DNA of 64,000 nucleotides from Enchytraeus crypticus (lineage: Eukaryota; Annelida; Clitellata; Enchytraeida; Enchytraeidae): assembly GCA_905160935.1 (NCBI GenBank), contig CAJHZI010000687.1:62001-126000 (forward strand), given 5' to 3'. A program made the translations under genes and the position numbers. A model generated the notes under the pieces. It searched no databases, was not told the origin of the DNA, and worked only from the letters and a program-made list of their open reading frames with translations. Positions within the stretch are counted from its first letter, which is position 1, and every line of letters starts with the position of its first letter. Positions 44,856 to 55,482 of this stretch are shown piece after piece.

Positions 44856-45110
44856 CTTGTAACGAACGGGGTTGCGTGAGCGTACGCGCGACCGGCGATG
44901 CCTCCCGTGTTACAGCGAGGAGAGAGAATATTCTTATACGAAATCCCACTTCTGACACCATTTGTAACGAACGGGGTTGCGAGAGCGTGCACGCTGTCGA
45001 CGAGGCCTCCCTTGTTACATCGAGGGGAGAGATTTTCTTTCACCCTCAATATTGGATCCTGGGAACCCGGGACATCGGGTTTGGCGGCCCGGCCCGAATC
45101 GGGAGTGGGG
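44856..45110 (-). repeat. LTR / primer-binding-site-like remnant
   Basis: TGTAACGAACGGGGTTGCG occurs twice (about 44858 and 44965), each followed by GAGGCCTCCC/GATGCCTCCC, TGTTACA and GAGGGGAGAGA-type blocks. Between them the minus strand reads TGGTGTCAGAAGTGGGAT, which looks like a tRNA primer-binding site placed directly after an LTR end in ...GTTACA. This suggests an LTR, its PBS and then a second LTR-end copy, with the internal region lost. Confidence 0.45.
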
Positions 45111-45534
45111 ACTAACTCCACGTCGTCAAGTTCTTGTAGGATGCTGTGGATAGCCGGCAGCGATTCGAGATAGCAGCTACTACGTTAAATAATCCTGTTC
45201 AGGTACCGCTTGTCAGGAGGAACAGTGGGTGCTGCATCTCGAATGGCCTATCCTTGCTCAACTTCTATCTGTTAATTCAACGGCCGACTCCCTTGCTTCT
45301 TTAGTCGATTCTCTTTCGTAGTGTAATTCTCGGGGCGAAGTGATATGGTGACCCGAACCGGGAGTAGAAGCGACTCCGCGTCTGCTATATTTTAGGCAAT
45401 TACGGTTCAGTTTCTGCCATGCTTCTTAGTCTTCAAACTGGTTTTAGTAGATAATTTTATGATTGGTTGTTTAACTGCGACGAACTTTATTCTTCTTTAC
45501 CCTATTAAAACTTCCCTATATCCTTTTTAGACTT

Positions 45535-45800
45535 ATTCTTCCCTATCCTTTTAATATTGGTCTTTCCGTAGTTCCTTCTCTCGTCCATCGTTGCTGAAGT
45601 GGTGTAATGGGCCTTTCGTTTAATGCGGTGAAATCCGAGGATAGTCTACTGGTCATTGGTAATCCCGCTTCTGCATCCTTTTAATACTGGTCTTCCCGTA
45701 CTTCCTTTTCTCGTCCATCGTTGCGGAAGTGGTAGTATAATTGGCCTTCCGTGTAGTCGATGAGAAATTCGTGATAGTCAACTGGTAATTGGTGATCCTG
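45535..45800. repeat. Tandem duplication of a ~135-bp block
   Basis: CCTTTTAATATTGGTCTTTCC...TTCTCTCGTCCATCGTTGC...GGTCATTGGTAATCCCGCT at 45535-45665 is repeated at about 45678-45800 with CCTTTTAATACTGGTCTTCC...CTCGTCCATCGTTGCGGAAG...GGTAATTGGTGATCC. Confidence 0.8.
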
Positions 45801-46105
45801 CTCCCGCCTGCAGAGACGAACTCGACCCTGGCGCTCAGCAAATACCTGCAGAGACAAACTCCATCCAGGCACTAAAAAATACCTACAGAGACAAACTCCA
45901 TTCAGGCAATGCCGTCGCTAGCCTCCCGCCTGCAGAGACACACTCGACCCAGGCGCTTAGCGAATACCCGCAGAGACGGACTCGACCCGGGTATCGCCAT
46001 GGACTGCCAACCTCCCGCCTGTAGAGACACACTCGACCCAGGCGCTTAGCAAATACCCGCAGAGACGGACTCGACCCGGGCAATGCCGTGGACTACCAGC
46101 CTCCC
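45797..46105. repeat. GC-rich minisatellite with higher-order pattern
   Basis: Units of about 40-50 bp built from CCGCCTGCAGAGACACACTC, GACCCAGGCGCTTAGC and AATACCCGCAGAGACGGACTC, arranged in longer blocks of roughly 110 bp that end in TGGACTACCAGCCTCCCGC. It is much richer in GC than its surroundings and produces several spurious minus-strand frames. Confidence 0.88.
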
Positions 46106-46169
46106 GCTTGCTGCCACTGCAAATCAGACAAATCTGCGTTGATAACAGCGCACAAGCATTGCCTAAGAG

Positions 46170-46174
46170 CCTCG

Positions 46175-46220
<46 letters not shown>

Positions 46221-46240
46221 TACTACTACTACTACTACGT
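46170..46240. repeat. (ATT)n(ACT)n microsatellite
   Basis: About 14 ATT units followed by 7 ACT units, abutting a reversed SINE A copy. Confidence 0.95.
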
Positions 46241-46257
46241 AATTTATTTCATTTTTC

Positions 46258-46425
46258 ATAACCAGTAATGTGAATGTCCGAGATTTTGTTCTAAGATCAG
46301 AATGGCCGAGTATCAAATCCACCAGAGTTCACTGTTCAATTAATCTCAGATTCTGTCATTAAAAATTTCATGACCGTTACCTGACGCCTGAAACCATTGC
46401 GCTATTAGACAATGAATGCTAATAC
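46258..46425 (-). repeat. SINE family A (diverged)
   Basis: TAACCAGTAATGTGAATGTCC, GAGATTTTGTTCTAAGATCAG, TTCAATTAATCTCAGATTCTG and CATTGCGCTATTAGACAATG match the family A middle and head blocks; the B box is degraded (GAGTATCAAATCC). Confidence 0.75.
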
Positions 46426-46796
46426 CATCTATATTAATTGATCATGGAATTGACTATAGCTGGTATTTTTCATGATTGTGCTCTCATACACAATACATGC
46501 ACGTAAATATAACGATAAACATGGTGTGAATGTCCATGTACGAATTTATTTTAGGATAGCCTTTAAATTAATAAGCCTCCCAAATAAGTGAAAACTAAAA
46601 ACGAAAGTAAAGGAAGATTTTCATCACAATACTGTACGTATGGTGGCTAGCAACTTTTACAGAAAAAAGTGTGGAATATTGATTGTTACGATTCCCGAAC
46701 TGCGAGTCATCGTATGATCGAGAGATATTTTATCAAATGACTTCGGGTTCCCTAATGCCCATGAACGGACGGAGACCAACACGCAAACCTCCACTC

Positions 46797-46995
46797 CGCT
46801 AGTACCCTTGAATCCTCGTGGGTTCGATTCCCAGCCGCGTTGATCTGAGAGTAAAATCTCAGACATTCACAGGACTTGTTATATGGAGAATGGACCAAAT
46901 TTTCTAACGGTTTAAACATTTAAAACATGCGGTATTAAAAGTGATAAATAGCAACATAATTAATTATTTTTATTCAATATAATGTGTTTTATACA
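46797..46995 (+). repeat. SINE family A (sense copy)
   Basis: B box GGTTCGATTCCC at about 46820, then GATCTGAGAGTAAAATCTC, ACATTCACAGGACTTGTTAT and the tail GTATTAAAAGTGATAAATAGC...TATAATGTGT. It ends about 140 bp before the SPATA4 start codon. Confidence 0.85.
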
Positions 46996-47135
46996 CTTTC
47001 TAACCCCGTTTTTGTTGATTTGGCAACACTTGCACCTGCAGTTGCCTAGGAACAAAATTTGTGTTTTTTTTGTTGATGTCAGATTGAATAGTTTGACTTT
47101 AATAGTTAAAGTCTACTAATATATTAACAAATATA

Positions 47136-50100
47136 ATGTCCAGTTCAGTTTTACCAAGAGAAGTTCTTAAATGGATGCAGGGATTGAGTTTATCGAGCTC
47201 TGTTAAAAACACTAAATGGTAATATGTACTTTGAAAATAATATAATTTCTCTCTCTTTCTCCCTCTCTCTCTCTCTTAGTGCACTGCCTACTGGCAGGTC
47301 CATGGTACACAACTCTGTCTTCCGCTTTCCTCTTCATGTCCATATATAATGAAGAGGAAAGCGGAAGACAAAGAAGAGTGGAGGCGTTATATGCCAGTAA
47401 CCACTGCACTAATAATTTATTTTATCTACACCTAAATTATTCTTGATTTATGAGCTCGAGAGTTCTAATGAGCATTCTTCAGCTTATATGCACGAATATA
47501 AAATTATATTATATTCTATTGCGTTCCCGTTGATTAGCATTAGTTTCGGCTTCTACTAGCATCTCGTACTTTACAATTTAAATATAATTAGGTCTTGATA
47601 GACAAAAAAGTGAAAGGCAAATCTGAAAACATATGTTAACTCCATCATAAATTTGTAATGTACCTCAACAGATGGTAAAGAAATTTCATAATTACAGTTT
47701 GTTACGCTGCATGTGCCTGTGTATAAACAAATTACACATGAAAAAATTTTTGCATTGCTATCAGAATATGTAAAAACATGAAAATCATTCACACTGTATC
47801 TAAATACTGATTACTGAATATCAAAATATTGTTATATTTTTAGTATATGAATAACTACGGTAACTCTACAGCAAAACTTGTGTATATGATGGCACTCATG
47901 CTTAAATGTAAGAAGCAATGTGTAAGAAGCATTTGCAAAATATTTGCACAGAATTTACAAATCTTTTAAGCACAAATATTAGGTGAGCCTATCTCTGCTG
48001 AAGTTAATTATTAATATTAGTTATGTCTGAAGCTTGTGTGATTATATATAATGAACATATTTAAAGATTATTTATTATTTATTTATATGGAATACAGTTA
48101 AAAGAACTTAATTCTAGTGAATAAGTTCTTATTGCGGCCATGTTATGATGTTGGCTTTGTGTTTTAGGGATTTTTCTAATGGATACCTTGTTGCAGAGAT
48201 CTGCTCCTGGTACTTTCCTGATGATATTGAGCTTAGAATGTTTCAGAATGAAACTTCTCTATCAGTGAAGTTGCATAATTGGGTTCGGCTCAAAAAGGTT
48301 ATTACATAGTATTTAAAACTTCAGGACTACATCATAGCCTAATGTATTTAATGTATAACGAATATAATGATCATGTATGTGCATTTTGTTTATGTGCAAA
48401 AGATGACAAAGCAAGAGCATAGCACTTGAGGCAAGGAGGATATACCTGAATCCCATCAAAAATCTCTAGCATAAAATGTATATTCAATTGTTGATGTAGT
48501 TAACAATTCTTAATATTGAAATACATGTCAGAAAGATTTAATCAACTTGATATTATGTGCAATTCTCTACCACATACTGAGAAGCTCCATGGGTATCTCA
48601 TACAATATTTACTAATGCATTCAATTTAAATGTAAATTTTTTGTTCAAAATTTAAAATATATGGATATGTTGCAATACAAGCCTAGATCTAATGTCATTT
48701 ACATGAAGTAGCTTACTTTTCATACAATATACGAAGTTATTGCTGATGTCATTGGAGCTCAGGCAAATGATGCTGTGATACAAAAATGTTTCCTTCACAC
48801 TAGATAAGAAGATACGATAGTCGTAGTTGAGATGCTGTAGTCATATCTATTTTATTGTCTACTTAGAGATATTTGCTTGTGTTTATCTTAGTTATTTAAG
48901 TTGAAGAACATCATCATACCCAATGAACAGATAGATGCTGTACTACACTGTAAACCTAATGCTGCACCATTACTCATCTGCACTATGTATGAGCAGCTGA
49001 CCAATAAAAGGTTCGCTTATTTGAATATTATAATAGCACAACAGAATGGCTTACAATATTCCAATGGCAGTGCTTGATATTAGCATTCTACATGCAACTT
49101 GTGACTAAAGTATATTTACTTTTCATTTTATTTAAACTAGTTGAGTGTTAATAGTGCAGATGTTTTAGGTCATTTCTCAAATTGTTAGGATTGAATGACT
49201 TGCTAAAATAACTTCAGACTGGTGCAAAATTTTATAATATCTGCCTTATTTGCTCACATTTAAACTTGCATTGCAGTCCTGCTAATTTAATCTGTAATTT
49301 CTATTAGTATTGAAATCTTTTTAGAATCATCTTTAGTACGCAACAATATGATGAAGGGGAAGAGCCCAAATCATTAAGAAGTGAGCTAGAGGCAGACTAC
49401 TCAGATGCAGTCTACCAATCACAGCTTCCATTACATTGCAGAACCACAGCCATTCACAGCATCCGTAACAATCTGCGCCCGTCAGAGCTGGCTGTATGTG
49501 AGAATGTGCAACTTGTTCGTGAAAAGGTTCAATAATTCTATTTTTCATTATCTACTAATTAATTCATTGCCTACTAATTAATTAATTCATTACATACTCA
49601 TGAATGAATTCATTCCTGGTACTAATAAACTCATTTTTAGCACGTAATGAATAATTTATTAAGTAACAATCATCCGCAACAATCTGCACCCATCAGAGCT
49701 GGCTGTATGTGAGAATGTGCAACTTGTTCATGAAAATTTTTTCATTATCTTTAACTTTTCATTATCTACTAATTAATTCATTGCCTACTAATTAATTAAT
49801 TCATTACATACTCATGAATGAATTCATTCATGGTTCTAATATCTACTAATTAATTCATTGCCTACTAATTAATTAATTCATTACATACTCATGAATGAAT
49901 TCATTCCTGGTACTAATAAACTCATTTTTAGCACGTAATGAATAATTTATTAAGTAACAATCATCCGCAACAATCTGCACCCATCAGAGCTGGCTGTATG
50001 TGAGAATGTGCAACTTGTTCATGAAAATTTTTTCATTATCTTTAACTTTTCATTATCTACTAATTAATTCATTGCCTACTAATTAATTAATTCATTACAT

Positions 50101-52631
50101 ACTCATGAATGAATTCATTCATGGTTCTAATAAACTCATTCATTAGTACGTAATGAATAATTTATTCATTCATTATATACTTCTCATTCATTTCATACTA
50201 ATTATTATTAATTTTTCCTTGTTCACCTGATTTTATTCCATTCAATATATAAAAGGCACCAGTGTATCTAATTGACTGCTTTGCTCTCTTACAATGCTCT
50301 CAATGAATTGTATTGCAAACAAGTGCAAGATACAGAGCTATAATGCAGCTGTTTTCACTACTAGAATAGATAGATATATTGGCCTCACTAATAGCAAATT
50401 ATGTTTGTAGTTAAAGACGTAGCTCTTCTAATAATAGCTATAATGCTTTATTAAAGTATGTAAATCCGTTTACCCTTGATGTGTCTGGGACACTGTAGGA
50501 TAGACCAGCCTCTTAATGCAGATCTCGTAGGAGGCGACTAAGAAATAATTTGCAAAATAAAGAAGACAATGGGAAATCACCCCAGAAGTCATACTTGTTC
50601 CACTGATCTAACAATCAGTGATCAATGGATCACTGATATAACTCTCCCTATCAATTTATAGTTACAGAAGTCTTATTTCCTGCAATAATTATAATTTTTA
50701 ACTCATTGTGAGAAGCTGTATTCCTTATTTCCTATCTCTCCATTGTTTAATAATTATTTAAATTTCCATTACAGATACAGTTTACCTAGAGGTGTGCCTA
50801 TACATTTTTAAATAACGGCATGTAATTGATTAATTATTATAATGTATTAATTTACTGACTGCTTCATCTATTAATAACTTTCTGTTTTGGCCGCCAAACG
50901 ATGCATTTATGTAACCTTTTGCCATTTTAATAGGCTCGACAAATTCTAATGAAACACCAACATGAAAGACTTAAACAGAGAATTGAAGATCCGAGGAGAT
51001 TCAGCAAGAGATTAACTTTAGGGGAGAGGGCCGGCAGGAGATCTCCCCCCCACTCTGAAACAAAGACAGGATCATCGATGATCAGTGGCAGAGATCATGA
51101 TATCAATACAGGTGACGTGAAAATAATCAGTTATTAATTATTGTAAGTTATTAATTAGAATTAGTTATTACTATTTATTATCTATTATTAGTTATTAAAT
51201 ATGTCATCTCATGTAATGTGATTATCCTGGGGCTGGTTCCAGCCAAAGACTTCTCTATGATGTTCCTAAACAAAACTCTATTCTTTGCCATTTCCTCGAT
51301 GTTTATTCTTTTTCTTCCTTCAGTTCTTCCATAAATGCTAATTCCAGCAGCCTTCAAGTATTCTTCGAGGCAGTCCTTCCATCTTCTTTTAGGTCTTCCT
51401 GCTGTTCTCTTGCCATCAGCTTTATAGTTAAATATCCTTCAAGGGTTTCTATTATCTTCCATGCACTTTATATTTCCAGCCCATTTCATTCTTCGTTTCT
51501 TGATTAGTTACAATCAGTTATTGACTATTAATAGTTACAAATTATTAGTTATTATAATCAGTTATTAACTACTATTAGTTATTATAATCAGTTATTAACT
51601 ACTATTAGTTATTATAATCAGTTATTAACTACTATTAGTTATTATAATCAATTATTAACTATTATTAGTTACAAATTATTAGTTATAATCAGTTATTAAC
51701 TATTATTAGTTACAAATTATTAGTTACAATCAGTTATTAACTATTATTAGTTACAAATTATTAGTTATTAGAATCAGTTATTAACTATTATTAGTTATTA
51801 TAATCAGTTATTAACTACTATTAGTTATTATAATCAGTTATTAACTACTATTAGTTATTATAATCAGTTATTAACTATTATTAGTTATTATAATCAGTTA
51901 TTAACTACTATTAGTTATTATAATCAGTTATTAACTACTATTAGTTATTATAATCAGTTATTAACTACTATTAGTTATTATAATCAGTTATTAACTACTA
52001 CTAGTTATTATAAGCAACTATTAACTAATATTTGTTATGTTAATCAGTTACTAACTTACAATTCTTACTCAGGGCCCAGATATGGTCTAGCCTATGTAAC
52101 GGAAAGCAACTGCTATTATTGAAGCTCTTGGTAAATAACTCTTGCCAATACAAGACGACTGAGTGGGGTAACTTTGAAAGGCGCACATAATCCATTATCA
52201 TGCTCAAACACCAATTTATCTCTAATTTAAGAGTAACATTTCTTAGCTGCATAGTCTTGGACTCTTGGTGTTGGAATAAACTAGTCGACGAAGTGCTCTT
52301 TATAGTCAGCGTGAAAATTGACCGTTATGAAGAATATGTCATGTACCTTAACTTTGTCGTGCGATAGAACATTTGATTAGAGATACATAGATATCGGGAG
52401 AGATGATAAATCTTAACTTATATTTGAAATATTTAAGCAACGTAAGATAGTAAAAATGCTATTTTTATATTTTCAGATGCTGAAGAGCAGTCCGAAACTA
52501 AATTAAAGCAGCAGTCAAAGGAGGAGAATCAGCCAGTGAAATCTGAGAGACCTGGAGTTACCAACCTTTTGTCGATAGAGGAGGAACATTTGAAGATGAA
52601 TCAATTCGCCACACAAACTATAATGGCTTAA
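47136..52631 (+). CDS. SPATA4: SPATA4-like calponin-homology protein
   Basis: Member of the SPATA4/SPEF family, whose N-terminal CH (CLAMP-type) domain binds microtubules in sperm flagella and cilia. Six exons: 47136-47218, 48168-48297, 48892-49010, 49325-49526, 50934-51111 and 52477-52631, joined in phases 2, 0, 2, 0 and 1, with GT-AG at every junction; 288 aa against 305 in human. The CH domain runs over about residues 1-110: LPREVLKWMQGLSLSSSV, WDFSNGYLVAEICSWYFPDD, FQNETSLSVKLHNWVRLKKF and IDAVLHCKPNAAPLLICTMY. After it come YSDAVYQSQLPLHCRTTAIH and SIRNNLRPSELAVCENVQLV, matching the YQMRLPLVSRSTV-SIKDNIRLSELL block of SPATA4. The rest (KQRIEDPRRFSKRLTLGERA...) is basic and poorly conserved. 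AATAAA is at 52819. Introns 1, 4 and 5 carry notable repeats. Confidence 0.93.
47255..47405. repeat. Head-to-head pair of LINE tails forming a 21-bp perfect hairpin
   Basis: A reversed tail (CTCTCTTAGTGCACTGCCTAC...GTCTTCCGCTTTCC...) meets a forward tail (ATGAAGAGGAAAGCGGAAGAC...GAGTGGAGGCGTTATATGCC). Arms 47317-47337 and 47349-47369 are perfectly complementary with an 11-nt loop. It starts 36 bp after the end of SPATA4 exon 1. Confidence 0.88.
49527..50165 (+). repeat. Tandem array in SPATA4 intron 4 containing two copies of the end of exon 4
   Basis: 66 bp matching the last part of exon 4 (49460-49525) recur at 49671-49736 and 49962-50027. Both copies share four substitutions relative to the exon, and both have lost the splice donor (GAAAATTTT instead of GAAAAGGTT). 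Between them lie repeated AT-rich blocks such as CATTATCTACTAATTAATTC and CATACTCATGAATGAATTC. The spacing is 211 and 291 bp. Confidence 0.92.
50462..50600 (+). repeat. Interspersed repeat related to the family C head
   Basis: TGTCTGGGACACTGTAGGATA, GACCAGCCTCTTAATGCAGA and CGTAGGAGGCGACTAAGAAA; similar to heads at 20225 and 36142. It lies in SPATA4 intron 4. Confidence 0.5.
51225..51510 (-). repeat. Possible LINE fragment in SPATA4 intron 5
   Basis: The plus strand shows AAGACTTCTCTATGATGTTCC, AAGTATTCTTCGAGGCAGTCC and CTTCCATCTTCTTTTAGGTC; the minus-strand reading PKRRWKDCLEEYLKAAGIS with an RKW/R-type motif resembles the C-terminal RRRWxDDVxxDL motif of LINE polyproteins. Short and uncertain. 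Confidence 0.5.
51515..52055 (+). repeat. 30-bp minisatellite in SPATA4 intron 5
   Basis: About 17 units of ATTATAATCAGTTATTAACT followed by ACTATTAGTT. A central variant (51660-51770) has TACAAATTATTAG units, so the array has an ABA-like layout. Confidence 0.95.
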
Positions 52632-52818
52632 GAGGGACGGAATTTAACTAGTTTTCCTAAAATAACCCAGGCATGATTTTCAATTGGTTTTTGCATTATA
52701 TTTAAGTTATGCCCCTACTGAATTTGCAAAGTCTGACAGCTGAATTTCACGACGTGATAGAGATTGTCCCTAAAAGGATAAGTTTTATTTTGTTATGAAA
52801 TGCAACCAGAACATCTGG

Positions 52819-52824
52819 AATAAA
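52819..52824 (+). promoter_or_regulatory. Candidate poly(A) signal of SPATA4
   Basis: AATAAA 188 nt after the SPATA4 stop, followed by TGTGTG-rich sequence as expected for a downstream element. Confidence 0.65.
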
Positions 52825-53151
52825 TTGTGTGCGCACTAAAAATTGTCATCTAGTAATGGTGTATTTTAGCCAGCTATTTTAATTTTTATTAAAATTCGCA
52901 GAATTTCTAGAGGATGAATTTTTAGTAGCTGATCTACCATGTTCAGCTTGAAATTAAGTTGGACTGACTTCATTATTGTTTTAGTGAATTATTAAGTTTA
53001 TAACAGAAAAGGCATTTAAATTAATGTCAGTAATTTGATGCAATTAAAACTAACTTCCATCATGTCAAATTAACAGATTAATGATATATAATTAGTCATT
53101 AAGTTATTGCTTAAGAACAGATACGCTCTTAGTCATTTAGTAATTAGTTCG

Positions 53152-53154
<3 letters not shown>

Positions 53155-53216
<62 letters not shown>

Positions 53217-53232
53217 GGTATATATATATATA
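53155..53232. repeat. (TA)n microsatellite
   Basis: About 78 bp of alternating TA with one CGG interruption. Confidence 0.97.
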
Positions 53233-54579
53233 CAATTTTTGTTATATAGAGCAATATTTGCAAAACTGTCATTATTCTATGTACAAGAGCAATATGTCAT
53301 GTCCCCGTATCGGGCCCGCATCCTAGGCTCATGACAGCTCTTTACTAGTGTGGCTGCACAGGCTGGATTGGATTTAATGCACATAAATCGTGTAGGTTCA
53401 CAGCTTGTAAATAGGCCTACTCAATACTCTTCATATCATCGTTTGAATGTTAAATTGGATATGAATCCAAATCAAATGTGCTCTACGTTGCCTTATGATC
53501 CAAATTGCCGTATGTGCTTAAATTTTTACAAATTTTCAATTTTGAATTCATCATTTTGAATTGAGTGGAGTTAAAATTATCTTCAAGTTAATATCTACTC
53601 ACGTCCTATGGACGTGATTTAATGCTTTAAGATATATGCTCAGGGACTCGTATAAAACTCTTTTCATCTCGTCTTGTTATATTTTGTGTTTCTGTGCATT
53701 AATTGTTTCACCATGACTTGTTGATTGGCCCTTATTATGCAATGTATCACTCTCGGGATATAGGGATATGTTCCTTAAAAATAGGATATATTCCTTAATC
53801 TCTAATATATAATTTCATACAACTTAATTTACAGTATAACAGTATTAATTATTTTTACAAGATCTAGACGTACATGCATGTTGTTTATTAATTAAATATT
53901 CATAAATGCTTAATGAAAATACGTAATATTATAATTTCTCTCAATTTTTGTCTTTTTATGTATTTGTGGAGTTTATTGATGAGCCAAGAGAGTCATAGCT
54001 TCATTTTTGAGTGGACTGGGTATTACGCCTGCTTCTACTGGTCTGCTTTCAGACCATTAAGTGGCTTAACTAATGAATCAACCGAAAAGCCTAGCAATAG
54101 CAGTTCTATAAGTGTACTAATTACGTATAAAGAATTGTATTCTGTGGCACTAAATTCATAACTTTTACATCGAGAAAGCTTGGGTTTAGAATACGGCTTT
54201 TACTAATTACATGTACAATTAGCCTACGTGATTGTAATAATGCAGTGCTTCGTGTAAGGAAGGTGTAACTGCTATACGCTCAGGTTCTTAGCTGATCCCA
54301 GGTTGAGAGAAATTGAAGAAGGCTGCCCAAGGAACAATTAACTCATTATTCCGACGGCTAAAGCGCCAGTTTCACTCCAGTTTAGTGAAACACGGAAACC
54401 TGATCAACACTAGATATCTTCTTATATCTCCACACAACCAAGTAGAAATGAAAAAATCAAATAGAACGTAACGTAACACAATTAGAAAGAAATGCTGTTT
54501 GTATACGCAGTACGGCAATCGTCTGCAGCTATTGCTATTATGCTTTTATGCACATGTAAAGGCAACCATACACCGACTT

Positions 54580-54740
54580 CGCTCTCTCTCTCTCCCACTA
54601 TCTCTCTCTCTCTCTCTCTCTCTTAGTGCACTGCCTACTAGAGGTCCGTGGTATATAACGCTTCCACTCTTCTCTGTCTTCCGCTTTCCTTTTCATTTCC
54701 ACATATGAGTGGATCATTAAATCATCTAACAGTCCTAGTC
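54580..54740 (-). repeat. LINE tail fragment (KRKAEDR type) with (CT)n
   Basis: (CT)n then TTAGTGCACTGCCTACTAGAG, GTATATAACGCTTCCACTC, GTCTTCCGCTTTCC and ACATATGAGTGGATCATTAAA; same tail and same simple-repeat junction as at 25195 and 47255. Confidence 0.82.
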
Positions 54741-55448
54741 TCCGCCTGCCTCGTTACTCTTTTCTTGAATTTGACATTCTACGACCTCTTTCAGTAAACG
54801 TTCTCCCTTTGAATGTGTCCTATACGTGTACAACTCTTCTGCTACCCCGACTGCTATCAGTTACAACTAGAAGTTAAATTATAACGCTAAAACTGAGTAA
54901 AACTATAAATTGCTTGAGGACTGCAGTAAATAAGCTAATTTTCTCGCCCTGTAAAATCAATAGAAAGAGATGATTAATTATTCTTATGTATTCTTAAAAG
55001 TCCAGTTGATTCACAAGAAGTTAGACCAAATTCTAGATATTTTATTCCAATCAAAATTTTTTATAACATAGTGCCTCCGAACTTAAACCAACTCAGAACT
55101 TCTTCAATCTTCAGTTACCAAAACAAAAACGAAACAGATTGTCAATACTAAAACCCAATTGATTCACGATTCAGAAATTATCACACATTTAATATTTATT
55201 TGAAATCGGCTATTTAAATTAAAAATCTTTTAAAGTTTCGATTTTGCGCTCACAACAATAAATAATGATGAGAGTGCTACCGTCATCAATGACAATATCT
55301 AGCGCTACGGTAGTACGAGCCTACGAAGCCAAAGCCATACCGATTCTGATGGTCTCAACAAATAGGCGCTTAAAAAGGTACACAACCAAAATCCGAAAAC
55401 CAGGACAAGACAGGTAAATTATATATTGTAAAATCGAATCAAAATTAA

Positions 55449-55482
55449 CTTTCTATTGAAATGACATCATTTCAATAGAAAG
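55449..55482. repeat. Perfect 16-bp inverted repeat with 2-nt loop
   Basis: CTTTCTATTGAAATGA and TCATTTCAATAGAAAG are exact reverse complements separated by CA. Confidence 0.85.

Larger units (their letters stand above)
42339..47135. other. Intergenic region between the PHD/F-box gene and SPATA4
   Basis: Head-to-head spacer dominated by repeats: family D copy (42716-42918), SINE A (43836-43920), LINE 3' end (43921-44055), LINE RT with RPDG domain (44060-44855), LTR-like remnant (44856-45110), GC-richer duplicated blocks (45535-46105) and two SINE A copies. 42920-43830 shows no feature. Any upstream exons of the PHD/F-box gene and both promoters must lie here but are not identifiable. Confidence 0.5.

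Noticed and set aside
45653-46322. Several overlapping minus-strand frames (62-121 aa)
   Set aside because: They translate the GC-rich tandem duplications and ATT/ACT microsatellite.
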